From the NCBI GenBank assembly GCA_019055375.1, contig JAHQIW010000964.1:1-64000 (forward strand): a stretch of DNA of 64,000 nucleotides, read 5' to 3'. Source of the DNA: Parelaphostrongylus tenuis. Its lineage: Eukaryota > Nematoda > Chromadorea > Rhabditida > Metastrongylidae. The notes beneath the pieces are model-generated. The model was not told where the DNA came from, did not search any database, and saw only the letters and a list, made by a program, of their open reading frames with translations. Of this stretch, positions 1-11,500 are shown in pieces. Position numbers and translations under genes: made by a program. Position 1 is the first letter of the stretch. Every line of letters begins with the position of its first letter.

Positions 1-84
1 CTACCTTGGTTAGTTGTAGAGCGCCTAGTAAGCTTTTCTACCATTAGCATGTTACCGTTTTTCCCCAACAATAAAGCTCTGATC

Positions 85-232
85 CTCTTGCTCGCGCGCT
101 TAATCGTGACTGTCAACGGTAAAGTGCCGTCACTTTGGACTGCACTCGACGACCACGGATGTTTGGTAACTCCAACTATGAGCAATGACATGCCTGTGGT
201 AGTATCCGAACAGTGGCAGCCAAATGACGGTT
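85..232 (-). pseudogene. Inverted, decayed copy of a CSPG exon
   Basis: On the minus strand this stretch matches the + strand exon at 2669-2804 (the first exon of the CSPG4-like gene seen here). It lies in the opposite arm of the palindrome. Several insertions and deletions break its reading frame, while the right-arm copy is open and has good splice sites. I therefore read this as a non-functional by-product of the inverted duplication. The small open frame on the + strand here is a shadow. Confidence 0.65.
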
Positions 233-434
233 CGTAGAGATAAGTTCAGAATTTTTTTATGCATAGATCTGAGCAATGTGAGCTAGTGTACTGCAATTTG
301 GCACTTGAATCTGCTCAACTTCTGTGTTCCTTGCTTATGACTACACTTTTAACTCTGTTTTAAATTGGACAATTTTCATGTCGCCCCTTCTAATAGTAAG
401 AGTGATTGTTGTTTGCAAGATTATATTACTCCGG

Positions 435-535
435 CATCTGTACCTTGTGATGCAAGGTTTCTCGACTTCAGGCGAGAAATGAACTCCGCGTTTCGCTTCA
501 CACCGTGGCGCGTGCTTACCATTATCACTGCTAAA
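435..535 (-). mobile_element. tRNA-derived SINE (family A), left palindrome arm
   Basis: Minus-strand copy of the SINE at 2385-2478, carried inside the palindrome arm. The GCACGCGCC box region and a B-box-like GAGTTCATTTCTC can be recognised in both arms, showing the SINE was already present before the inverted duplication. Confidence 0.55.
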
Positions 536-2384
536 GTCCATCTTTGCTCTATTAACCACTCTTTATGTATCAATCTACGCGGATCACCCTCCTGTGCGAG
601 TCGAAAATTTTGCATATCCACTTTGTTACCCTTGGATATGTGCTCTTCGTTTTAGATAGATTTTCGTTTGTGCACATTTGCGCCATTCTTCTATCAACTT
701 GCCGCTTCTTAAGACCAGCCTAAGCTTTCACTGGTGAGTAAACTACGATGGAACAGTAAGGTATTAGGCGCTCGTTATCGTAATATGTCATGCATAACTG
801 AGCTCGGCTATTATCAAGACTTTTCCACGTGGGGGGGGAGGCCATTTAGTGTGACACGTTTACAAGATTCTTGCGCCTCCAAATCTTCTGACCTTTCTGT
901 TTTCTACACACTTGATGTGTTGCCTTCTAAGTATGTAAAGATACGGGCTAACTGAGGGCAATACAAGTGGTGTGAAAATATTCGCTCAAATAGTAACATC
1001 ACAAGAGTATTTGTTGGGATTTCGAGCTCTAGTAACGGTCATTTTTTGTGCTTACAGCTTGAATAAGTGTATAGTTTCGAAAGCTACAAAGATATAAATA
1101 ACTTATGGATCTTTTTCTCGTACATTAATCAGTGCCATCGATAGCGTTATACATCTCAGCTCATTAGCATATTGTCAGACAGGTTGAAGAGATGTCCTAC
1201 TGACTCAATCTAACGTTTGTAACTTGCGCTAATCATCCTTCATTTATTCACTCAGTTAGGTTTTTATCTTGTTGTATATCAAGTTCCATCTACGAACTTG
1301 TTGCCCCACACCCGCAAGTGTGATGAATCATAGTGGTGTTTAGTGAGGTTCGTCGACTTCACGATGCTAGAAGCCGTGACTAATAGTCTAAACTGAAATA
1401 CTGCAGATCACTTTTTACTCATGCCGCACCGCTCGCCTTCTAATAAGCTCTATTCTAGCGGCAGAGAAATTTAATTGTTTATCTTCTCTCAATCAACAAC
1501 ACTGGGCTTGGAGGTGATGGATGTGAACAAGTGAGTAGAGTTATATCAATTTTTCTGATCTGTTGTATCGCTATAGCTTGCTTTGGAGTAATCGCGCCTG
1601 CCGCTGCACTATGTGGTAGATCAGTGTCGATCTGCAGTTTTCATTTAGACTATAGTCGGCTCTGCTTCGTGAAGTCACTAACCTCACACACCCACTAGTT
1701 TCATCACTGCGGGTGTGGGCAAATTCGTGAGGAACTTGTCTAACAAGATAAAACTACTGAGTTAATAAATTGATGATTAGCGCAAGTTACAGTAATGGTC
1801 AGATATGCATTCTTTCACCTCTGCATTGCTAATGAGCTGAGTGTATAACGCCTTCCTCAGGCACTGATTAATGTCGAAAGCTCCATTTTTTTATTCTTTG
1901 TAGCTTTCTAAAACCTTTACACTTATTTCAAGATAAGCAAAAATTGCCTACTGTGCTCAATTCAACAAATTACTTTGTGTTTCTTTGAGCGAATTTTTTC
2001 AATTGTTTTGCCCTCATTTAGCCCGTATCTTTCATATGAAGGCACACATCACATGTAGAAAAGAAAGTTCAAGATTTGGAGCGCAAAATCTTGTCAACGT
2101 GTCACTAAATGGCTCGTGAAAATCTTGAAATAGGCAGACTCGTTCTCATGACATATTACGATAACGAGCGCCATACCTTTACTTTCCATCGTAGTTTATC
2201 ACCAGTGACAGCTTGCTGGTCTTAGAAGCGGCAAGTTGATAGAGATGCGCAAATGTGCACAAACGAAAATCTTCTAAACAAATCACATATCCAAGGGTAC
2301 AAAGTGATATGCAAAATTTTCGACTCCACATGAGAGTTGATCCGCGTAGATTGATACATAAAGAGTGGTAATAGAGAGATGGAC

Positions 2385-2478
2385 TTTGCAGTGTAATGGT
2401 AGCACGCGCCCACGGTGTGAGCGAAACGCGAGTTCATTTCTCGCCTGAAGTCGAAACCTTTGCATATCACTCAGATTC
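2385..2478 (+). mobile_element. tRNA-derived SINE (family A), right palindrome arm
   Basis: A pol III A-box-like ATGGTAGCACGC is followed about 35 bases later by a B-box-like GAGTTCATTTCTC, then the family tail TTTGCATATCACTCAG. The same order is found in at least nine other places in the window. It lies about 190 bases upstream of the first CSPG exon, inside the intron. Confidence 0.55.
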
Positions 2479-2668
2479 CTTGGATATATAATTGCAACAC
2501 CATCACTCTACTATTAGAGGGGCGACATGAAAAATCTTGTCCATTTAAACAGATTTCAAAGTGTAGCTCTATATGCAAGGAACAGAAGTTGAGCAGTTCA
2601 AGTGCCCAAATTGCAGTACATAGCTCATTGCTCAGATCTATTCATAAAAAATCTGAACTTATCTCTAG

Positions 2669-5502
2669 CAACCTGTCATTTGCTGCCACTGTTCCGGATC
2701 TACCGCTGTCATTCTCCATAGTTGGAGTTCCACATCACGGTGTCGTCGAGTGCAGTCCAAATGACGGCCACTTTACCGTTTGCAGCACGTTTACGCAGGA
2801 GCAGGTGATCAGTAGCTTTTTATGTTTGGGAAAACGGTACCATCTATGGTAGAAAAGCTTTACTAGGACGCTCATCACCCTACCAAGTAGATATACAGGA
2901 ATTTTGAGTGATGTGCAAAACTTTGAGCCTACGGCGGGAGTTGAACTCGTCTTTTATTTTTTCCGGCGACGTATGCTCACCACTGCACTACCAGAGCTCT
3001 TCTGCTATCTCTAATAAAGGTCGTTCATCATCAAATCTTTCCATCCCTTTGTCATGTTCAATGCACTTCTTGTTGAGGAATTGTTTGAACATGAATTGGA
3101 TAATGATCGATAGCTTTTGATTCGTGGCAGAGCTCGTTAGTTATGAAAAATGCGTTTATTTTAGAGGAATAGTTTATTTCCTCAATTCACGTAGTTGGTC
3201 GCGGGAAAGTATTTTTACTGATTTCCACTTAGATATCTCCGTGTGTATTAGATTTACCACAAAGAGATTACCATAGAGTCAAAATGATATTAAGCAAAAC
3301 TTTTTTCCCTGAACGATTATTCTATCTTGGTTATGCGAAACGTTGCAGATTGATCGAGGACTTGTACGCTTTAGACACACAAGCGCACACCATCCAACAC
3401 AGGATACATTCAGTTTTCAGGTCTTTAATTTTGAATTTTCTTGATTTTGTATCTAAGGATTAGCTTAACACGTTTTTTGATTTTATTTAGTACACTGGGA
3501 AATCCTTGCACTGCTGCCTACAGGGCTTGACCAAAACAATTTTTTCTACTATCACTTGGTTGGCTGATTTTCCCAGTAGGTTGAGTACGCTCCCGAAATT
3601 CCCATAATCGTCATCTCATTTCATCTTCCATGGGAAATACGATAAAAATGCTCTGGACTATCAAAAAGCGTGAAGTCAATTATCTCACATCAACCGTTTG
3701 TCGACCAATGGACCCGTCTTGCACAAATGATTTGGTAATGTTGCTGCGACTACATCATGAACTAGACCTTGCTCGCCTGATCTTATCATCCGCACTGAAA
3801 AAGGAGTTTAAGAAAGCGACAACTTTCGTCGAAGCTGTTCAGTATAACTGTAATTGATAATATTGTGGCGAGAATATAAGGCGGTAAGCACTTGTAACAC
3901 CTCTCTTTAACCTTTCGCTTCACCGACGATATTATGGACTTTTTCAGAAGTGCTAGAAAAAGGGTTGATGATCAAGGAGTTCAATGCTTCTACATGAGAT
4001 GGCAGAAAATCTACTTCATTAGGAACTTATGACGCAGTAGTGCAAAAATCAAAACGGATCATTTTTTTTGTTTACGCAAACTGCATTGTAATTTCACGTT
4101 AAGCGTTCAATGAACATGGAGGGCTGCGTTTGAGTGGGATACATAAAAAGGTGAACGATGTGGCAAACATCTGTGCTTTTTGAAAAAGCAATAGTTTCCA
4201 AATTTTGGAACCTCACTTTTAACACCACTCTATGAGGCTATTAGGCGTCCTTCAACCATGTCAAAAATTTTTAACGTAACCAGAGCGCACTTTACCAAGG
4301 TATGCAGTATAACATAACTAAAACAAATTACATTAATTTCAAAGAGACGTGGTAGAGGCTTTCAATCATTCATGAATCGCAGGATGATTCACATATATCT
4401 CATCTTTGAAGTAACAAATTACAACCATAGATGATGTAGGTGACATGATGCAACAGGTGGAATACAAACTGAAGTTTATACCGTTCTTGTACATAACCAG
4501 CAATTCTTTTTAGAGGACTCTGTGTCAGTATAGAACTTGCTGGAGAACTCTTTTCACAAGCTTATATTCAACTTGATCAAATGATCCACGTGATTTTTAT
4601 CATTTTAGCGTACACTATTTCATGGAAAATCTATTTTGATTTCAGGTGGAATCTGGAGGTTTCGTCTCAATGATTCACAATTTTCGGCTGATGTTCATAC
4701 CAATGAATGTTAAGGTGCAAATTCTAAATCGAGAAACTATGAAAGTACGAGCACTGTTCACGACATGGCTACCCTGTTTTGAACGTGTTTATCACCTTAT
4801 ATAGTTTTATCTCTTTATGTCGCATACTATACGCGAACCTACAGTTTTTTATCAACAAAAAAGATTTTGTCTTGGTTTAATGAAAATCCAGAGACCTACG
4901 TTGTTTAGGTGTTCAATCGTGAAGTGTTCATGCTAAATGGTACCGAAAGCGGCACCTTGAGCAGATCGAACCTCTTTGCGTGGACATTTCCGAAAAGCTA
5001 TCCACCTGAAAAACTGATCTATCACATAGAAGAACCGCCCAAATACGGCATCCTCTCCCGTAGAGTCAACGGCAAAAGTCGTAGAATCGGAGTATCATCA
5101 AATTTCACACAAGCGGTGAGTTATGGTTTCCACGACGCAGTCTCTGAACGATCATCCAAAAACGCCAAATGCTCTCAGAAAATTCTTAAACCACTTAATG
5201 GTCATATTGCTCGCATTTGAAAAAAATTTCTTTCATTTCCATTTTGAGAAATCAAACTCGCCTGGAAAAAGTTCGCTTTGCTAGTAACGAGTTATGCATC
5301 AAAAAATTTTTTTTGTTTCGATTTTAGAGCTCTTATACTATCGTTTATGAGATGTCCAGAGATTTTTTCCAACTGATTTCAGGATATCGATAACCAGCTG
5401 ATTTCTTTCAAGCTACATTTCATGCAATACTCCATCATTAATGATTTTTTTCTTTTTCGTGTTGTTACACCAGCGATTTCATCTGAGTCTCTTCGATTCG
5501 AG
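2669..5502 (+). CDS. CSPG4-like gene, exons 1-5 of window
   Basis: Exons 2669-2804, 3349-3420, 4646-4744, 4909-5115 and 5383-5502. The first begins in phase 2, so coding continues from upstream. It ends in FTQEQ and the second starts IDRGLVRF, a classic CSPG-repeat junction (FTQ, then an acidic residue and a G[RK]hxF/Y strand). The fourth exon holds the next repeat (PPKYGIL...SNFTQA), continued by DIDNQLISF in the fifth. All junctions are phase 0 after the first. The introns at 3421-4645 and 5503-6396 hold no coding sequence I can support, apart from a SINE fragment at about 5875-6130. An open frame of 75 codons at 3630-3857 is intronic and unlike the repeats. Confidence 0.8.
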
Positions 5503-8500
5503 GTTAGTTATAAGAAAGCAGTAGAATAATGGGTCGCGTGGGAGAAATAAAGCTGGAAGGGCGACGAATTGATGTTAGGAAAATAAATGACGGGCTATTA
5601 TGTGTGCATTACTTGGTAACCATTACAACATTACATAACATTTCGTCTGTAAGTCGTTACATTTCTTGGGGACCAATATAACTCATCTGCGGTACACTAT
5701 CTTTTTGACTAATAAACACCATAAAGACACTCTTATTCTCAGCACTAGTGACCTAAAGCTAAAGAAACTGCAATAAGTGCAGTTATACACTAAAATAAAC
5801 GTTCTAGCAAAGAAATCGAATACTTTCATTTTGTAGACACGTATGGCGGAGTAGATAGAAGTGCTTTGCTGCAATCACATAGTCGATGGTTCAATAGCGC
5901 TCAAAGCTCACCAAGTTCCAGCTCTCCGGAATCAGCAAATGGGTAGTACAGCTGTGTTGGAGGATAAAAGCACTGACTTGACACTTCATTAGACTGCTAC
6001 AAGTCATTTTAGAAATGAAAATGCTTCAGGAAGTCGCGTGAATATCACACCCCTCAAAGACTGATCATCACAGAGAGCTTTAGTTCCTGTCCTTTTAAAT
6101 TATATTACGAGAAAAGAGTGGAGTCAACCTTTGTTAGCAGAGAGTACCGCTCATAGTATAAACCGGATTACACTGAGCTTTCATTCGCTTTCATTCGCTT
6201 TCTTGCGGTCGTAATAAATGCGAATCCAGTACAGCTTCCTTGATCGATTTTCTGTCTTCTATCTTATCATTTTATTTTTTACATCCTTCAAGGATAAGCT
6301 AACAAAATTGCCACCAAATTTCATTTAGATTATCAAAATTTGCAGAAATATCGCTTTCTATCCTGTAGTTAAGAGCAAGGAAAAATCAATATTCAGATAA
6401 TCTTCGTGCCTACACAGACTTCTATTCAGTTGGTGAACCGAACTGTTGTCGTTCAAGAAGGTGAAACATCTGTGGTAAACACATTTGTGATTCTTTCATA
6501 GTTTCTTTTGTCTTTTTTTTTTCAACATCTCCCACATGGTGCAGGTCGGGTCTGATTCGCTTTCACTTGCCACACCGGACGATTCGTTCTTCGTCTTCAC
6601 GCTCACCTTCGCTCCCATCAATGGATCGCTTGTTCTTCGAACAAGAACCAGTAATACAACCCTCACATCGGGTATGAATTTCACCACGAAGGACATAGCC
6701 GAGGAACGGTACGCCGTTCTGCGTTTTTATGCCAAAAATAAATGCATAAGCTCTTAGGAAATAAATAGTTATAATATAATCTGCAAGTAATGGTAATCTA
6801 TAAATAATTACATAATCTTCTATCAATGTAGTAATCAATTAATGTTTCTATTATAATTGACTTGATAGAATTTAACAATTTACCACTATAAATTTCATGA
6901 TCTGAATTTTATTTGAACCTATGATAAAGAGTGATGTGCAAAAGAAGTTGCATTAGGTGGGATTAAAACCCACATTTCACCCTATCCGGGGGCGTGTGCT
7001 GAACCGTTGTACTACCAACGCTTCAGCACGCGCCCCGGATAGGGTGAAATGTGGGTTTGAATCCCAGCTGACGCAACTTCTGTTGCACATCACTCTTTAT
7101 CATAGGATTTATTATAGCATCTTACCACCGCCAAAGGCGGTCAAAGAAAAAGAATTGTGATTGATCATTGTATCTTATTTTATTTATTGATTCTATGTTC
7201 AAGCATTTAACATTGAAACAGGTTATCTGTATTTTTTTTATCTAGAATGTCAAGTGATTTCAATTCTTTAGCTACCGTAAGCACACTTTTATGTGCGCAT
7301 GGAAAGGTAGTTGTGTCCTCAATACTCATTTTTTATGCGTCTTAAGCTTCTTTATGCCTCTTTTTTCTTTTTTGGACCGAAGAATGGAACGACAATCTCA
7401 TAAAATTAGTATGTCGAGTCTTTACCGGGTTCTGGTCACTAAATCGTTGTAATGATTTCAACAGGAAGACCAACCGCACTATAACTGCTTTGCTATTCAA
7501 AGAATTGAGTTGATCTGTTCAGATATTTTATGTGATGACCGAATTCCCTTTGAATGAGTTTTTCGAATTAGTAAATATCATATCGATTTAGTAATATCAA
7601 GCCGTTCCATAAGTTTTGGCACTAGAGTAATAAACACCACGTTTATTGACTAGAATCAATTAAAATCGCATGACTTTGATGTCGTTAAATTGTGCAGTTT
7701 CTTGCGAACATTTTAGTGTACAACCCGCCCATACTTGCTTCAAGATGGAGCTGACGCGGAAACAAAGTCGCTTCCTACTCATGCACGAGTTGCGCGTAAG
7801 AGAAAATGCTAGTGAAGCGCCGCGCAGGATCAACTCAGTTTTCTGTGGACGGCTCCAGCGCGACTGGCCCTGCCCTCTTCAACTTTGAACTTCGCGAACC
7901 ACTTCCTAGCCGTCCTTTCTGCAACTGTCTCATCGCCCTAAGCTCTATTAATCTTGTGTGCCGCTTCACTCAGCATTTTCCCCTTTACGCGCCATCCATG
8001 CATGAGTAGTAGGCGAAATTGTTTCCACGACTCCCAAAGCAAGTACAGATAATTATATACCAGTATGTTCGCAAGAATATGCGCAATTTAACGATATCAA
8101 AACTGTACAATTTCCTTACGCTTGTGATAATGTAATTGGTGTTTATTGCTCATGTACGAAAACTTATGGAACGATCTAATATTTTCCGAATTCTGAGCAC
8201 CTCTTTCGTGAGTCGTTTGCATTGCTTTCAAAGCACTTATTCTCGTGAGATTCTCTGAAAAACGACCACCTGTGTCACCTGTCGCTCCGTTGGTCGTCTA
8301 TTGAGTCGACCGGGTTCACCAGTAAAACTTCCATTATCCCCTATCACGCACAAGATAGCCCACTGAGTCCTCCTCTCTGTGGCGATTCGTGGAGCATTAT
8401 ATCCTTTTCTCAGCTTTTCTTGATAAAATCGAAGGAAATCCTGAAAGCAAGTTAATTTTGCATATTATTCAACCAAAAGCGTTATCATTATTTCATGAGC

Positions 8501-11500
8501 ATTGATGGGATGTGATATATTAACGCAAGCTCATGTTTTTGGTGATATTCGCCTTAAAATTTTTTCCGTGTGATGATGATGGAATAAATAGCCACGGTGA
8601 CAAATTACTGCCATGCATTTTCTAGAGAATAATTGCCGAATATGGTTTTAGCTTACTGTACTCGCATTCGGGATCCGAGTCACGTACGGATCGACTTCAT
8701 CTGATTGCCGAATCGGCATTCCGTAAAGGAAGACGTATTCCGTTTTGGATGTCATTCTCGATCATTCCAGTAAACGACAACAGACCTCGTCTTCGCGGTA
8801 GTCACATTATTCAGGTTAGGCAATGTTTCTTAATAAACACAAATTGGACGAACAAGAATCGTTTGTAGATAGTAGAAAGAGGTGAACGAGTTCTTTATCC
8901 TTATCTTCTCGACTGGGTCGATGACGACTCCGACGGTGTCGCTCTACAATTCAATTTTTATCAGCCAATTAAGGTCAGTTGAGCAAAATTAGCACTATAT
9001 AATGATGACAGCGATATGCAAAACTTCGAACCACGGTGGAAGTTGAGCCCCGGTCTCACTCTTTTCGAGTGTGCGTGCTAGCCACTGTACTATGGGCTCT
9101 CGTGTTCTGCTACTACATTTTTTCTGCTGCGATATAACGTATCGACTCTTTTAGCACTGTGTCTTTCTCATGTCTTTTTCCTTTCATCGCTTTTCTGCAG
9201 TCAGCAGCCAAGTGACTCCAGTTTTTATTATAATTTTTCAGGATGCAGCAGTGTTGTCTACGGTTTCCCCATACTTACCGGTAACATCATTTTCTGAGCA
9301 AGACCTTCATCAGGGCCGAGTCATGTTACGACATTTGGGACATAAAAACAATTTCACCGTCAGGTATAGTGAATGCAAAATAGACATTCATCTGAGCATG
9401 GGCAGCTGCAGTTGTTCAGATTATCGATTCTGTCTGGATGGTAGTCTTGTTGCTTTGTTACAAGGAAAATATATGAAAAAAGCGGTTCTTCTTCATCATC
9501 AAAATCCATTATTTGTAGAGGTCCTTTTTGCTAGACAGCGAGTTTCCAGCAGACTTGGTAATCATTCAAGCTTATAGTTCGGTGATCTTAAAAATCTCGA
9601 TTTTTGAAAAAGCTTTCGTATTGCGCTGTACTAGTAAAAATAAAGTCGAACTACACTCGCGTGGCACTTCATCGAGCGCATTTACTTTATTTAAAGATTT
9701 CTTCTCTGTTTTCGTAAAGATTTCTGGTTTTTTGTATAAAGTCGTAGAACAAACTTCGTTTTACCATTCTATGGGCTTAGGTTTCATTTCTATTCTGTAT
9801 TGTCGATTGAACACCTTTCTAAGCCGAGGTCTCAATAAATTAGGCCTATGCACGAAAAGCATCTAAACGTGCAGAAGAAATCTTAGAGTATCAGAATTAC
9901 GAGTTTTATTCAAAGTTATTCCCAATGCGGAGGAAAACTCTAAATTAACTAAGAGAAATCGCTTCCTACATGTGAAATACTTTTGCACGATCGATCAAGC
10001 CGCCCCAAAAAGCGATGGCTGTGAATGTGAAACGTAATCTTCTTGTCGCTTTTACAGCGCTCCGCAAAGAGCATTTCCAAAACCAGAATCGGTCTCAGAA
10101 TTGCCGAGATTTTGCTATCGAATGAGTCTTAAAAATTTGATGATAAGATTTACCATCTACATATCCTAGCCGTGCATGTAAAGCACTCTAGAGCACCCCG
10201 GAGTGTGAAGCTCAATTTATCTCCGCTGCTAAAGCGCCCTTAAAAGTTCAGAAAAACAACAGTGCTAAAATATAGAAGAGTTATGACTTTGATTACTTAG
10301 TGAAAGTTTGAGAAAAAGTTGAAAAGGTCCTTGTCTTAGAAGACAAAAAATTGGATTTGATAGCGAAAAAGAAGCGAAAAACATCGAAACGAAAGGAAAT
10401 TTGAAAAGACCACAACTTATGACGATTTAAGCAATATTGACCTATCTGGCAATGTGACTGGAGTCGAGTGAAATACAGGAAAAATAATTTGACCACAATT
10501 GTAACGTTTTTTAAGGCTTTTAGTAATCACCGAATGAAGAGCGATGGAAAAATTATGTATAATTAATCCTAAGTTCCCTCCACAAAAGAGAAAAGGAGCT
10601 CTTTCTGTGATCTATTATGCTCCGATGACATTGATACATGGATACGTTTTTTTTATGCATGAAAGCTTTCAGTTATACTGTAAGCGATCAGAAGCACATC
10701 GTCGATGGCTTACTGCGAATTATTGCCTCCGATCCGTTCATTCGTTTAACCGAAAGCCTTCTCGAATATTGTTGTCTGCCTGGAGATACACCAACTTTAC
10801 GTAAGCTCTATAGCATAGTTACAGTGTATAGCTGTCAGTAATATTATTTATTTGTTTTTTTTATTGTTGTAAAATGGTTTTTCTCCTCTACTTACTTTTT
10901 CTGCAACTTTCCTGTCACACAGGAATAGACACTTTCGACCGAGCGTCAATCGCTCGCCTTCGTATTCACAAGCCATTTTTTCTGAGAAAAGCTTATAGCT
11001 CTATTTTGCAGTTGTTGAAGCTGCTAATCTATCTGTTGTTACGAATTTGGATGTTCGACTCGAGGACATTGTTTATCACACTGAATCAGACAGCTTTGTA
11101 ATGCAACAGCAAAGATCAAGGAAACCAACTAGGACCTTCACTCAAGGAGGTGCCCACTATTTATTATTTGTATAATCTAGAGATAACTGGAAATATTGAA
11201 TATTGCTTTTCTTTGCAAAGATCTTTTCAAGCAGTTTATTTTTTGAATAACACGTGATCAGTTACGTGAGCGAACGGAGCCACCAATTCATAGAAAACTT
11301 TTTGATGCTGTCTTTTTCTTCAAAATCTTGTTTCCATTGTTTTTCAGATTTACATATTCTATAAAGAGTTTTAGGATATCAATGCTCGTAAAATCTTCTA
11401 CAATGTACGTACGGTTAGCAAAGAAGCGTTGACAATTCGAGTGGGCAATCAGAGTCTCAAGGCAGAGGTCAGCTATAAAATTTCTCTTGGAAAAAACCAA

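Larger units (their letters stand above)
1..2891. repeat. 2.9-kb imperfect palindrome (large inverted duplication)
   Basis: Bases 1 to about 1410 are the reverse complement, with many small indels, of about 1625 to 2891; the middle (about 1411-1624) is an unpaired loop. Matching anchors include bases 1-80 with 2810-2891, 110-230 with 2680-2785, 770-791 with 2151-2172 and 1261-1400 with 1628-1752. Both arms carry the same tRNA-derived SINE and a copy of the same CSPG exon, so the duplication came after both were in place. The left arm runs off the window edge, so the full length is unknown. It may be genuine or an assembly artefact of haplotype joining; the many indels between arms argue against a trivial artefact. 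Confidence 0.85.

Noticed and set aside
3630..3857. 75-codon open frame in the intron between CSPG exons 2 and 3
   Set aside because: The flanking exons join perfectly without it, and it has no CSPG character or splice sites.
7246..7276. Possible 31-base micro-exon of the CSPG4-like gene (MSSDFNSLAT)
   Set aside because: It fits phase, but joining 6708 directly to 8652 also fits and yields the expected repeat motif (DIAEERLLYSHSG), so the micro-exon is unnecessary.
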